A stretch of DNA of 64,000 nt from Polaromonas eurypsychrophila. Lineage in GTDB: Bacteria > Pseudomonadota > Gammaproteobacteria > Burkholderiales > Burkholderiaceae_C. The notes below the pieces were generated by a model. It was not told where the DNA came from and did no database searches. It worked only from the letters and a program-made list of their open reading frames with translations. The stretch is taken from positions 310,001-374,000 of the forward strand of contig NZ_BMIG01000001.1 in NCBI RefSeq assembly GCF_014641715.1. The letters run 5' to 3'. Positions 9,640 through 17,489 of the stretch are shown one piece after another. The translations under genes and the position numbers were made by a program. Each line of letters begins with the position of its first letter. The first letter of the stretch is position 1.

Positions 9640-9740
9640 GCGCCTAGAAATTTGGGGGCCGGGATGCAGGCCAAGGCGCCCGGAGCGCAGGACACCGGAA
9701 TGCACTTGGGTGCATGAGGATTCCGAGCACCGCGCAACGC
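9640..9740 (+). repeat. Intergenic repeat-like segment with hairpin before recO
   Basis: The era-recO gap holds a GC-rich stretch resembling spacer sequences I recall as repeated in Comamonadaceae genomes (CCCGGAGCGCAGGACACCG, then a small hairpin ATGCAC-TTGG-GTGCAT near 9700-9716). It reads as an open frame continuous with recO, which makes the recO start ambiguous. The family assignment is from memory, not from a search. Confidence 0.4.
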
Positions 9741-9779
9741 CAGCATGCGCTCTGCCGTCGGATTTATAGGCGTACCGGC

Positions 9780-10529
9780 GTGGTCACCAAACGCATCTCC
9801 GACGAGCCGGCTTATGTCCTGCACCGCTACGACTGGAGCGAATCCAGCCTGATCCTGGAAGTGTTCACCCGCAGCTACGGCCGTATTGCGCTGGTGGCGC
9901 GCGGGGCGAAGAAACCGAGTTCCAACTTTCGGCCCATCCTGCTGCCGCTGCAGCCGCTGCATGTGGCTTTTGGTGGCGACGCCGAAATCCGCATGTTGCG
10001 CAGCGCCGAATGGCAGGGCGGCCACGTGATGCCGACGGGCGACGCGCTGCTCTCGGGTTATTACCTCAACGAGCTGCTGATGCGCCTGTTGGCGCGCGAT
10101 GATCCGCACCCGGTGCTGTTCGACGCCTATGCCGCGACGGTGCAATTGCTGGCCAGCCAGAGTGCAGATACGCTGCAGGTGGCTTTGCGCGCCTTCGAGT
10201 TGCGCCTGTTGCGTGACATCGGACTGCTGCCGACGCTGGACGCCCAGACCGCGACGCTGGCGCCGCTGGAGCTGCAGACGCCTTATGTGCTGGTTGCCGA
10301 ATCGGGTCTGCGCGAAGCGCATGAGGACGACCGCGCCAGCCTGAGCGGCGAGCAGTGGCGGGAGCTGCAGGCCTCGCTGGCCGACGACGCGCCCTTCACC
10401 GACACCGTCCGTGCCTGCGTGGAGCATCTGCCGCAGCTCAAGACCCAACTGCGCGCGCTGCTGCACTACCATTGCGATGTGAAGGTTCTCAAAACCCGGC
10501 AGATGATGATCGATCTGCAGGCTTTTTAG
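9780..10529 (+). CDS. recO: DNA repair protein RecO
   Basis: A recombination mediator that loads RecA with RecR and RecF on SSB-coated gaps. The N-terminal OB-fold region carries the family pattern [19 protein letters not shown] followed by LVARGAKKP. The GTG at 9780 places the conserved block about 10 residues from the N-terminus, as in E. coli RecO, and gives 249 residues. An in-frame ATG at 9714 would add 22 residues encoded by repeat-like spacer and is less likely. The C-terminal helical domain is intact. Confidence 0.9.
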   Translation: MVTKRISDEPAYVLHRYDWSESSLILEVFTRSYGRIALVARGAKKPSSNFRPILLPLQPLHVAFGGDAEIRMLRSAEWQGGHVMPTGDALLSGYYLNELLMRLLARDDPHPVLFDAYAATVQLLASQSADTLQVALRAFELRLLRDIGLLPTLDAQTATLAPLELQTPYVLVAESGLREAHEDDRASLSGEQWRELQASLADDAPFTDTVRACVEHLPQLKTQLRALLHYHCDVKVLKTRQMMIDLQAF

Positions 10530-10552
10530 GTGTGCGTTATCAAGGCAAGTTC

Positions 10553-11347
10553 ATGACTCCCGTCCATCCCCCGGCCCCGCACCACCGCACCGCCCTGTCG
10601 GTCAATATCAACAAGGTGGCGCTGCTGCGCAACACGCGCCACCTCGGCATTCCCGATGTGCTGCGTGCTGCCGAGCTGTGCCTGCAGGCGGGTGCCCAGG
10701 GCATTACCGTGCACCCGCGCCCTGACGAGCGCCACATCCGCAAGGACGATGTCTATGAGCTCGCCGCACTCATGAAGGACTGGCCCGACCGGGAGTTCAA
10801 TGTCGAGGGCAACCCGCTGCAAAACCTGATGGAGTTTGTGCGCAATCTATCGGCGCGTGGCCTGCCGCTGCACCAGTGCACTTTTGTGCCCGACGGTGAA
10901 AGTCAGTTCACCAGCGACCACGGCTGGAGCTTTCCCGATGACGCTGCGCGCCTCAAGCCGCTGATCGAGGAAGTGCATGGTCGCGGCGTGCGTGTCAGCC
11001 TGTTCATGGACCCGCTGCCCGAGGCCATGGCCGCCGCCAAAGAAGTCGGCGCGGACCGGGTGGAGCTCTATACCGAAACCTATGCCCGGGCCTGGGGCAC
11101 GGTCGACAAAGACAAGGTGTTGAATCAGTTTGCCCTTGCGGGGCGGGCGGCAGCAGCTATCAATTTAGGAGTAAATGCAGGCCACGACTTGAACCGGGAC
11201 AACCTCGCTGAGTTCATCCATGCCGTTCCCGGCGTGATGGAAGTGTCGATAGGCCACGCGCTGATCGCCGATGCGCTGGAGCTCGGCTACAGCGCCACCG
11301 TTGCCGCATATCTGGGCTGTATTGATAACGCATTCACCGTCGCCTGA
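10553..11347 (+). CDS. pdxJ: Pyridoxine 5'-phosphate synthase PdxJ
   Basis: A TIM-barrel enzyme of 264 residues that condenses 3-amino-2-oxopropyl phosphate with 1-deoxyxylulose 5-phosphate to form pyridoxine 5'-phosphate. Conserved blocks are [46 protein letters not shown] and VNAGHDLN. The start at 10553 is 23 bases after recO. The serC gene at 50.8 kb supplies another step of the same vitamin B6 pathway. The DNA around residue 203 resembles the core of the interspersed palindromic element described below, although the protein length is normal. Confidence 0.96.
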   Translation: MTPVHPPAPHHRTALSVNINKVALLRNTRHLGIPDVLRAAELCLQAGAQGITVHPRPDERHIRKDDVYELAALMKDWPDREFNVEGNPLQNLMEFVRNLSARGLPLHQCTFVPDGESQFTSDHGWSFPDDAARLKPLIEEVHGRGVRVSLFMDPLPEAMAAAKEVGADRVELYTETYARAWGTVDKDKVLNQFALAGRAAAAINLGVNAGHDLNRDNLAEFIHAVPGVMEVSIGHALIADALELGYSATVAAYLGCIDNAFTVA

Positions 11348-11404
11348 TGCCCACGTTGCTGGAAACTCTTGTCTTTGCCAGCCGGTTCCGCGAGTCCGGC
11401 TTTG

Positions 11405-11475
11405 CCGGCCCGCAGGCGCAGCAGCCCCCCCGGGGGGCAGGGAGCGACACGCAATGCGCGACCGTGGGGGCAACA
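11405..11475 (+). repeat. GC hairpin spacer before acpS
   Basis: The pdxJ-acpS gap contains a perfect C-run/G-run inverted repeat (CCCCCC/GGGGGG near 11427-11439) followed by GAGCGACACGCAATGCGCGA. Similar hairpin spacers recur between genes in Comamonadaceae as far as I recall. It may act as a transcript-stability hairpin inside the operon. Confidence 0.4.
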
Positions 11476-11480
11476 TTTTC

Positions 11481-11912
11481 ATGATCTACGGCATAGGCAC
11501 CGACATCTGCGACGTGCGCCGCGTGCGCGCAAGCTTCGAGCGCCATGGCGAGCGGTTTGCGCAGAAAATCCTCAGCGACGCCGAACTCGCCACCTGGAAA
11601 GCCCGCAGTGCGCGCTGGCCCGAGCGCGGCCTGCGCTACCTGGCGACGCGCTTTTCAGCCAAAGAGGCTTTCAGCAAGGCGATCGGCATGGGCATGCGTT
11701 TGCCCATGACCTGGCGCAACTGCGAAATTACCAAGGCCCCCAGCGGCAAACCTGAAATTGTTTTGCACGGCGCGCTCAAGGAATGGTTTAAGGCGCGGGG
11801 CCTCACCGCCCACGTCAGCGTGACCGACGAAACCGACTACGCCGCCAGCTTTGTGGTGGTCGAGCACAATCCAGGCACTGAAACCAATGCTGTCGGTCCC
11901 GGTTCGCAATGA
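11481..11912 (+). CDS. acpS: Holo-[acyl-carrier-protein] synthase AcpS
   Basis: A phosphopantetheinyl transferase of 143 residues that converts apo-ACP to holo-ACP using coenzyme A. The N-terminus [14 protein letters not shown] contains the Mg-binding Asp, and [13 protein letters not shown] (about 56-68) contains the second metal-binding Glu. The chosen ATG matches the family start (MIYGIGTDI); an ATG at 11454 would add nine residues read from the hairpin spacer. The C-terminal tail beyond VVEHN is extended and poorly conserved. Confidence 0.94.
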   Translation: MIYGIGTDICDVRRVRASFERHGERFAQKILSDAELATWKARSARWPERGLRYLATRFSAKEAFSKAIGMGMRLPMTWRNCEITKAPSGKPEIVLHGALKEWFKARGLTAHVSVTDETDYAASFVVVEHNPGTETNAVGPGSQ

Positions 11913-11924
11913 AAATCTTCTCAC

Positions 11925-12016
11925 TCGTCATTGCGGACTAGATCCGCAATCCATGCCGCACTGAACCGTCAATTGCGTTGTGCCGGTATGGATCCCGGAT
12001 CGAGTCCGGGATGACA
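11925..12016. repeat. Bipartite inverted-repeat element, copy 1
   Basis: Two hairpins separated by about 30 bases. The left arm is ATTGCGGACTAGATCCGCAAT and the right arm ATCCCGGATCGAGTCCGGGAT, with TCAT and ATGACA ends. A second copy in the opposite orientation lies at 44315-44400. This type of short non-coding repeat is widespread in proteobacteria. It occupies the acpS-nagZ gap and may also attenuate transcription. Confidence 0.75.
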
Positions 12017-12079
12017 GACCGGGGACAAGGCCTTTATCGAACACCAGTGCAACTAACCAGATTTTAAACCAGAGTCCCC

Positions 12080-13138
12080 ATGAGCCCACACGCCCCCCTG
12101 ATCATCGACATTGCCGGCCTCGCTCTGAGCAAAACCGACAAACGCCGCCTCAAGCATCCGCTGACCGGCGGCATCATCCTCTTTGCGCGCAACTGGGAAA
12201 ACCGTGCGCAGCTCAAGGCCCTGTGCCACGACATCAAGAAAGTCCGCGCTGACCTGCTGATCTGCGTGGACCATGAAGGTGGTCGTGTTCAGCGCTTTAA
12301 AACTGACGGTTTCACCCACCTGCCGCCGATGCGCGCGCTGGGCGAGTTGTGGCTGAAAGACGCCATGGCCGCCACCAACGCCGCCACAGCTTGCGGCTAC
12401 GTGCTGGGCGCCGAGCTCCGTTCCTGCGGTGTGGACTTCAGCTTCACGCCGGTGCTGGACCTCGATTTTGGCGAGAGCAGCATCATCGGCGACCGCGCTT
12501 TTGCGCGCGACCCGCGCGTGGTTGGCCTGCTGGCCAAAAGCCTGATGCACGGCCTGCTGCAAAGCGGCATGGCCAACTGCGGCAAACATTTTCCGGGCCA
12601 TGGTTTTGTCAAGGCTGACTCCCACACCGACATCCCGGTCGACAAGCGAAGCCTTAAGGCCATTCTGGCGGACGACGCTGCGCCTTACGACTGGCTCAAC
12701 ACCACGCTGACCAGCGTGATGCCGGCGCATGTGATCTACCCCAAGGTCGATGCACGGCCGGCCGGTTTCTCGGAGAAATGGCTGACCTATATCCTGCGCG
12801 GCCAGCTCGGCTTTGGCGGCGCGATTTTCAGCGACGACCTCAGCATGGCCGGCGCCCGCCTGATCGACGGCAAGGAAGTCAGCTACACCGAAGCGGCCGT
12901 TACGGCGCTGAATGCCGGCTGCGACATGGTGCTGCTGTGCAATCAGTCGGTGGACGGCGGCGAGGCTGTGGACGAGTTGCTCAATGGCATGGCAGAAGCC
13001 CAGCTCGAGGGCCGCTGGGAGCCGCTGGAGTCCAGCGAGTTGCGCCGCTTGGACCTGCTGCCGGTCATACCGGCTCATGGCTGGGACGACCTGATGGTGC
13101 ATCCGGCCTATATGCACGCGATGGGCCTGATTCCCTGA
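12080..13138 (+). CDS. nagZ: Beta-N-acetylhexosaminidase NagZ
   Basis: A cytoplasmic glycoside hydrolase of family 3, 352 residues, that releases GlcNAc from anhydromuropeptides during peptidoglycan recycling. Diagnostic motifs are GGIILFARNW (about 30-40), VDHEGGRVQRF (about 60-70), the KHFPGHG motif with the catalytic His (about 171-177) and DDLSMAGA near 252, which includes the catalytic Asp nucleophile. It starts after the inverted-repeat element that separates it from acpS. Confidence 0.95.
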   Translation: MSPHAPLIIDIAGLALSKTDKRRLKHPLTGGIILFARNWENRAQLKALCHDIKKVRADLLICVDHEGGRVQRFKTDGFTHLPPMRALGELWLKDAMAATNAATACGYVLGAELRSCGVDFSFTPVLDLDFGESSIIGDRAFARDPRVVGLLAKSLMHGLLQSGMANCGKHFPGHGFVKADSHTDIPVDKRSLKAILADDAAPYDWLNTTLTSVMPAHVIYPKVDARPAGFSEKWLTYILRGQLGFGGAIFSDDLSMAGARLIDGKEVSYTEAAVTALNAGCDMVLLCNQSVDGGEAVDELLNGMAEAQLEGRWEPLESSELRRLDLLPVIPAHGWDDLMVHPAYMHAMGLIP

Positions 13139-13150
13139 GCTCCTGAGGTT

Positions 13151-13214
13151 TACAAGCCTTTTTGGCCGCCAGCCCATGTCAAATGGGCGTGAGCAGCTCC
13201 TGAATTCATAGCGC
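13151..13214 (-). repeat. Interspersed palindromic element (IPE), copy 1
   Basis: On the minus strand: GCTATGAATTCAGGAGC, TGCTCACGC, then GGGCTGGCGGCC. This matches the element consensus GCTATnAATTnAATAGC + TGCTTrCGC + AAGGGCTAGAGGCC seen at many places in the window. The TGA stop codon of the YgjP-like gene (13206-13208) lies inside it. Confidence 0.75.
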
Positions 13215-13724
13215 TGCCTGGGCTGCCGGCCACGGCGTACTGCCACCCGCGTCGACATGTGTCAGGTAAAGGCGCAGGTCGAGTTCGAACTGGTGGTACT
13301 GCGGCTCCATGTAGGTGCACAGTTGGTAGAAGGCCTTGTCGTGGCCCTTTTCCTTCAGATGCGCCAGCTCATGCACCGTGATCATGCGCAAAAACTCGAT
13401 TGGCACCTCCTTGAACAGGCTGGCCACGCGGATCTCGCGCTTGGATTTGAGCTTGCTGCCCTGCACGCGTGACACCGTGGTGTGTGTACCCAGCGCGTGG
13501 GCAATCACCTGCAGCTTGCTGTCGTACGCGACTTTGCTCAGCGCATCTGCATTCCGCAAAAAGTCGTTTTTCAGATTGATCACATAGCCATACAGTGCCT
13601 TGTCGGTGCGTATGTCGTGCGTGCTGGGGTACTTCTTTTGCAGCATCGCCCCCAGGCGGTTCTGCGTGACCAGCTCTCGCGCCTGAGCTTGCAGGGTATC
13701 GGGGTAGCCCATCAGGTAGTTCAT
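13206..13724 (-). CDS. YgjP-like (DUF45/M48-type) metallopeptidase domain protein
   Basis: A protein of 172 residues with a gluzincin-type zinc site, HELAHLKEKGHDKAFY (about 118-133), where HExxH supplies two His ligands and the catalytic Glu and a further His follows. The start of the protein (YPDTLQAQARELV) lacks a signal peptide, so it is probably cytoplasmic. E. coli YgjP belongs to the same DUF45 family; the substrate is unknown. The last three codons and the stop overlap an interspersed repeat copy, so the C-terminus may have been trimmed or replaced by that insertion. Confidence 0.85.
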   Translation of the reverse strand: MNYLMGYPDTLQAQARELVTQNRLGAMLQKKYPSTHDIRTDKALYGYVINLKNDFLRNADALSKVAYDSKLQVIAHALGTHTTVSRVQGSKLKSKREIRVASLFKEVPIEFLRMITVHELAHLKEKGHDKAFYQLCTYMEPQYHQFELDLRLYLTHVDAGGSTPWPAAQAAL

Positions 13725-13824
13725 GGTGTTTTCAAACGGGCGTGGGCAGCTCGCAATTTTAGTCGTGCGCGGCCCCGGAGCTGCAATTCATCGGCCTGAG
13801 ACCGATTCTTGCTAAGCTGCCCGC

Positions 13825-15048
13825 ATGAACCTTCCGCCTGCACCAGAACCTTCTGCCGACATCGGCGCGCCGCAGCCCATCATCAATCTGGCGCTGCAGG
13901 GCGGTGGCTCGCACGGTGCATTTACCTGGGGCGTGCTGGATGCGCTGCTGGAAGACGGACGGCTGGACATCGAAGGCATCAGCGGCACCAGCGCTGGCGC
14001 CATGAATGCCGTGGCCCTGGCGCATGGTTTTGCACTGTCAGAGGGCAAAACCAGAATTCAGCGGCACGAGGCAGCGCGCCAGGCGCTGGACAGCTTCTGG
14101 AACGGCATTGTCGACATGGGCGCCATCTCGTCATCGCTGTCCAAAATGCAGCGCGCACCTTTTGGAATCTTGTTTGGCCTCATGGGCACCGGCAACTCTT
14201 CAACCAAGCTGTGGACGGACGCCATGACGCGGTACTGGTCCAGCTCCATGTCGCCCTACCAGAGCAACCCCTTTGATATCAACCCTTTGAGAGACTTTCT
14301 TGAAAAGCAGGTTGACTTTGACCGCCTGGCTGCTGCTCGCCACCCCGAAACGCCCAAGGTATTTGTCGTGGCTACCCGCGTTGCCAGCGGCAAGGCCGAG
14401 GTTTTTTCGGGCAGGCGCTTGACGGTCAGCGCGGTCATGGCATCAGCCTGCCTGCCCATGGTTTTTCAGGCGGTGGAGATAGACGGCGACCACTACTGGG
14501 ACGGCGGCTACTCCGGCAACCCCGGTATTCACCCGCTGATCTACAGCTGCGACAGCCGCGATGTGGTGCTGGTGCAGATCAACCCCATTCTTCGAGGCAA
14601 GCTGCCAACCACGGCAGCAGAAATCGCCAGTCGCGTCAACGAGATCACCTTCAACGCCGCACTCATCGCCGAAATGCGCGCCATCGACTTTGTCAAACGC
14701 CTGCTGGCCGAAGGCAAGCTGGAGGCCACGCACTACAAAGACGTGCTGATGCACCGCATAGACGGCGGCGCGGCGCTGGACAAGTTTGAATCTGCCACAC
14801 GGGCGTCGACAGAAAAGGGCCTGATCCATTCGCTGCGCGATCTGGGTGTGCTGTGCGGCAAGGAGTGGCTGGCCAAACGTTATGACGCTCTCGGCGTCAA
14901 AAGCACGGTCAACATCGCGCGCGACTACCTCGATGACTTGCGCATGCCGGTGGAGAAGGCGGAACCGGTGCCGGTTGTAGCAGAGCCTGGTGCGCCCGAA
15001 ACGCAGGAGCCGCCGACCACGTTTCTGCCGGGGGCCGGGCTGCTGTAG
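13825..15048 (+). CDS. Patatin-like phospholipase family protein
   Basis: A putative acyl hydrolase of 407 residues. The oxyanion-hole motif GGGSHGAF (about 30-37), the nucleophile elbow GTSAGAMN (about 54-61) and the catalytic Asp in DGGYSGNP (about 227-234) are all present, so the Ser-Asp dyad is intact. There is no signal peptide. The C-terminal 30 residues are Pro/Glu-rich and probably disordered. It is divergent from the metallopeptidase gene, with 100 bases between them. The true substrate (phospholipid or other lipid ester) cannot be read from the sequence. Confidence 0.9.
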   Translation: MNLPPAPEPSADIGAPQPIINLALQGGGSHGAFTWGVLDALLEDGRLDIEGISGTSAGAMNAVALAHGFALSEGKTRIQRHEAARQALDSFWNGIVDMGAISSSLSKMQRAPFGILFGLMGTGNSSTKLWTDAMTRYWSSSMSPYQSNPFDINPLRDFLEKQVDFDRLAAARHPETPKVFVVATRVASGKAEVFSGRRLTVSAVMASACLPMVFQAVEIDGDHYWDGGYSGNPGIHPLIYSCDSRDVVLVQINPILRGKLPTTAAEIASRVNEITFNAALIAEMRAIDFVKRLLAEGKLEATHYKDVLMHRIDGGAALDKFESATRASTEKGLIHSLRDLGVLCGKEWLAKRYDALGVKSTVNIARDYLDDLRMPVEKAEPVPVVAEPGAPETQEPPTTFLPGAGLL

Positions 15049-15104
15049 CCCGACAACCGTTCGGGCTGAGCCTGTGGAAGCCTTTCAACACGCTCAGGGA
15101 TGCG
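15048..15104 (+). repeat. Hairpin repeat after the patatin-like gene
   Basis: GCCCGA / TCGGGC forms a hairpin at the stop codon, followed by GGCTGAGCCTGTGGAAGCC and its partial inverse with CTCAGG. It belongs to the common proteobacterial CTGAGC..GTCGAAGCC repeat type as I recall it. It may serve as the end of the patatin transcript. Confidence 0.5.
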
Positions 15105-15110
15105 TAACAT

Positions 15111-15172
15111 TACTCCTTATTTGATAGCTGTTTGTGCTGGTAGGACGCGGGCTAGAGGCCGATTTGATGCTT
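15111..15172 (+). repeat. Interspersed palindromic element, copy 2
   Basis: Reads TTATTTGATAGC, TGTTTGTGC, then GCGGGCTAGAGGCCGATTT, matching the element's conserved right half well. The left GCTA is degenerate. It lies between the patatin-like gene and the integrase gene. Confidence 0.7.
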
Positions 15173-15222
15173 AAAAACCGGTACATCTTTTCCAGATGAA
15201 CCCTGCGCTACGCTGTTGATGC

Positions 15223-15284
15223 ATTAAAACAGCCGCTGGCCCTTTAGATATGGGCGTAAGCAGCTATTGAATTGATAGCGAATC
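15223..15284 (-). repeat. Interspersed palindromic element, copy 3
   Basis: On the minus strand: GCTATCAATTCAATAGC, TGCTTACGC, then AAGGGCCAGCGGC. It is the best-conserved left half in the window. It abuts the stop codon of the integron integrase gene, with copy 2 in the opposite orientation 50 bases away. Confidence 0.78.
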
Positions 15285-16272
15285 AGGTGCTCAGTGCGTC
15301 CAGCGGATTTGCCGTCCCGCCCGCGGCGACCTTGAGCACATGGGTGTAAATCATGGTCGTGCTCACGTCAGAGTGGCCCAGCAGCTCCTGAACCGTGCGG
15401 ATGTCGGTGCCCGACTGCAGGAGATGGGTGGCAAAGCTGTGGCGCAGCGTGTGCACCGATACTGGCTTGAAGATGCCAGCCCGCGTGACGGCCTGCTTCA
15501 GGCTGCGCTGCAAACGCTCTTCGTACAGATGATGGCGGCGCTTAATGCCGCTGCGCGGGTCTTTTGACAGTGTGGGTGAAGGAAACATCCAGAACCAACC
15601 CCAGGTTTGGCCCAGCCTGGGGTATTTCACACTCAATGCGTCGGGTACCTGTACACCCGCGCGTTGTGCCTGACGGTCTGCCTCCCAGGTGGCACGGGCG
15701 GCAAGCATTTGCAGCCGCAGCGCAGTCGCCAGAGAGCGGGGCAGCATCACCACGCGGTCCTTATTGCCCTTGGCTTCACGCACGATGATCACATGGCGGT
15801 CAAAGTCAACGTCCTTGATGCGCAGACGCATACCCTCCATCAGCCGCATGCCCGTGCCATACAACAAGCGCGCCAGCAAGGCTGGTTCTCCATCAAGAAA
15901 TGCCAGCAGTCCGGCAACTTCGTCTTTTGTCAGCACCGACGGAATTCGCCGCGCGCGGGTGGGGCGGTTGAGGTTATCGAGCCAGGGCAGGTTGACACCC
16001 AGCACCTCACGGTACAAAAACAGCAGCGCACTCAGAGCCTGGTTATGCGTGGATGCTGAAACCTTGCGTTCTGTTGCCAGCATGGTCAAAAACCCCTCGA
16101 CCTCTCTGGCCCCCATGTCGCGTGGATGTTTCAAACCATGCCAGCGGATGAAAAAACGCACCCAGTACACATAAAGCTTCTCGGTGCTGAGGTTATAGTG
16201 CAAGTACCGAATTCGCTCCTTGACCTGGTCGAGCAAGCGGATGGACTGCAGCGGAGGGTTGCCGGGTTTCAT
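15283..16272 (-). CDS. intI: Integron integrase IntI (tyrosine recombinase)
   Basis: A site-specific recombinase of 329 residues, close to the 337 of IntI1. All catalytic residues are visible: Arg in [10 protein letters not shown], Lys in AKGNKDR, His and Arg in [12 protein letters not shown], His in LLGHSDV and the nucleophile Tyr in MIYTHV. The integron-specific insert before the HTLRHS box is present ([16 protein letters not shown], then [14 protein letters not shown]), which separates it from phage or Xer integrases. The ATG at 16272 is chosen because the promoter -10 lies at 16301-16306; a longer frame to 16329 would start inside the -35 box. It is transcribed away from the cassettes, as in other integrons. 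Confidence 0.95.
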   Translation of the reverse strand: MKPGNPPLQSIRLLDQVKERIRYLHYNLSTEKLYVYWVRFFIRWHGLKHPRDMGAREVEGFLTMLATERKVSASTHNQALSALLFLYREVLGVNLPWLDNLNRPTRARRIPSVLTKDEVAGLLAFLDGEPALLARLLYGTGMRLMEGMRLRIKDVDFDRHVIIVREAKGNKDRVVMLPRSLATALRLQMLAARATWEADRQAQRAGVQVPDALSVKYPRLGQTWGWFWMFPSPTLSKDPRSGIKRRHHLYEERLQRSLKQAVTRAGIFKPVSVHTLRHSFATHLLQSGTDIRTVQELLGHSDVSTTMIYTHVLKVAAGGTANPLDALST

Positions 16273-16286
16273 AGAAGCATTTATAG

Positions 16287-16329
16287 CTGTATGAAAATAC
16301 AGTATATTTGCCGGAAACCCAATAAACAA
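16287..16329 (-). promoter_or_regulatory. intI promoter overlapped by a LexA-type SOS box
   Basis: On the minus strand a -35 TTGTTT (16324-16329), a 17-base spacer and a -10 TATACT (16301-16306) form a good sigma-70 promoter. The sequence CTGTATTTTCATACAG (16287-16302) fits the CTGT-N8-ACAG LexA consensus exactly and overlaps the -10 and the probable start site, an ideal position for repression. LexA control of intI is established for other integrons. Confidence 0.85.
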
Positions 16330-16354
16330 GAGGGTTTTGGGAGATATTTATGGT

Positions 16355-16414
16355 CAAGTTAAACCTCAGACGCCAAGTTAAACCGCAGGTTTTGCGGTCT
16401 AAATTACGTTAGAC
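16355..16414 (+). other. attI: attI-like integron recombination site
   Basis: Cassette 1 begins in ACGTTAGAC, where cleavage is expected between G16408 and T16409 (GTTRRRY core). An inverted copy GTCTAA at 16397-16402 faces TTAGAC at 16409-16414, giving the paired core sites of a simple site. Upstream, CAAGTTAAACC occurs twice as a direct repeat (16356-16366 and 16375-16385), in the place where attI1 has its accessory direct-repeat integrase sites. A six-base-stem hairpin (ACCGCA/TGCGGT) lies between them. Confidence 0.75.
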
Positions 16415-16423
16415 GTCACACCC

Positions 16424-16807
16424 ATGAACGAAGCCGAACGTGCCGCCGGGCTACCGGCTACCGCCCAGTATCAGTATGCCGAGCGCGTAGGCAACCAGCT
16501 CTTTGTAGCTGGTCAGGTGCCCCATGATTCCCAAGGGCACGTTGTCGGCTTGGACGACCCCCATGCTCAAGCTCTCAAGTGCTTGAGCAACCTGAACGCA
16601 GTATTGGCGGTTCATGGTTTTTCAACTTCTGATGTCCGCCAACTTGTGGTCTACGTTGTCGGGGGACAAGCCAATCTCTCAGCGGCATGGAAACTTGTCG
16701 CGGACTCCTTCGGTGGACAGGTTCCTCCAGCTACTTTATTGGGCGTCGCAGGCCTTGGTTATGCGGGGCAGTTGGTCGAAGTGCATGCCACAGTGCTCAA
16801 GGCATAG
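16424..16807 (+). CDS. Cassette 1: RidA/YjgF/YER057c/UK114-like protein
   Basis: A protein of 127 residues with the Rid fold pattern: YAERVGNQLFVAGQVPHD (about 18-35), then LNAVLAVHGFSTSDV and a VPPATLLGVAGL segment near the C-terminus. RidA proteins hydrolyse reactive enamine/imine intermediates released by PLP enzymes. Here the position normally held by the substrate-binding Arg (PAR in E. coli RidA) reads PAT, so deaminase activity is doubtful and a divergent Rid subgroup is more likely. It is the first cassette, 16 bases after the attI cleavage point. Confidence 0.85.
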   Translation: MNEAERAAGLPATAQYQYAERVGNQLFVAGQVPHDSQGHVVGLDDPHAQALKCLSNLNAVLAVHGFSTSDVRQLVVYVVGGQANLSAAWKLVADSFGGQVPPATLLGVAGLGYAGQLVEVHATVLKA

Positions 16808-16835
16808 AGCCTTCGTTGTCGAGACACAACGTGAC

Positions 16836-16913
16836 GCCTAACCCTTCCCTCCAGCCGATTCACTACGGCTGGCTTCACCAGCCTACGCGAGCGGCTGAGC
16901 TCAAACGTTAAAC
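16836..16913 (+). other. attC site of cassette 1
   Basis: Begins with GCCTAAC and ends with GTTAAAC, 78 bases, with imperfect internal symmetry (CAGCCG...CGGCTG, and GAGC arms). Its sequence differs clearly from the other two attC sites. Confidence 0.85.
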
Positions 16914-16922
16914 CGCAAGTCT

Positions 16923-17393
16923 ATGGATGCAAAGTTCGTTGCGCACGTAGAGTCTCTGCGTCCCAAGCTCGAAGCGTTGCTTGCCATGCAACCGGTTAAG
17001 CCGACTCAACTCCCAACTCAGATGCCTAAGGCCGGAGTCTATGTTTTGTCTGAAGGCGGGCAAGCGCTATATGTTGGCCGTAGCAACGACATTCGAGCTC
17101 GCATTGGCAGGCATTCAAAGCCAGGTGCCACGCATCGAATGGCCGCGTTTGCGTTCAGGCTTGCGAGAGTGGAAACCGGCCATCTACGTCCTACCTACAA
17201 GAAGGGCGAGGGTTCGCGTTCAGCTCTCATGGAAGATCCCGGTTTTGCCGGTGCCTTCCTTGCGGCGAAGGCGCGCATTTGCGACATGGAATTGCGATAT
17301 GTTGAGGAATCCGACCCCGTACGGCAAACGCTGCTGGAGGTGTATGTTGCGGTCGTTCTGGATGCGAAGCACAATGACTTCGACAATCACTAA
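16923..17393 (+). CDS. Cassette 2: GIY-YIG nuclease-domain protein
   Basis: A protein of 156 residues. The motif GVYVLSEGGQALYVGRS (about 38-54) fits GIY-x(9-11)-YIG, and the helix NDIRARIGRH supplies the expected Arg. The C-terminal LLEVYVAVVL contains the candidate metal-binding Glu, followed by an HNDFDNH tail. GIY-YIG enzymes are small endonucleases in homing, repair and restriction systems. The presence of motif residues suggests activity, but the target is unknown. The gene occupies nearly the whole cassette, starting 15 bases after its left boundary. Confidence 0.8.
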   Translation: MDAKFVAHVESLRPKLEALLAMQPVKPTQLPTQMPKAGVYVLSEGGQALYVGRSNDIRARIGRHSKPGATHRMAAFAFRLARVETGHLRPTYKKGEGSRSALMEDPGFAGAFLAAKARICDMELRYVEESDPVRQTLLEVYVAVVLDAKHNDFDNH

Positions 17394-17397
17394 TGCT

Positions 17398-17484
17398 GTT
17401 TAACATGTCAATCGACACGGACCCACAACAACAGAAGGCGGCTCCGCCGCTAAGTGTTGTGATCCGGTCATCTTCACGTTAGGC
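17398..17484 (+). other. attC site of cassette 2
   Basis: Begins GTTTAAC and ends GTTAGGC, 87 bases. The interior folds strongly: CGGACC pairs with GGTC-type sequence, ACAACA with TGTTGT, and the centre is GGCGGC/GCCGCC. It is very similar to the next attC (a shared run of about 20 bases beginning CAATCGACACGG). Confidence 0.9.
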
Positions 17485-17489
17485 CGCAG

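Noticed and set aside
15283..16272. Integrase read as a phage or transposon integrase
   Set aside because: The integron-specific insert and adjacent attI/attC sites identify IntI; no phage genes or att duplications are present.
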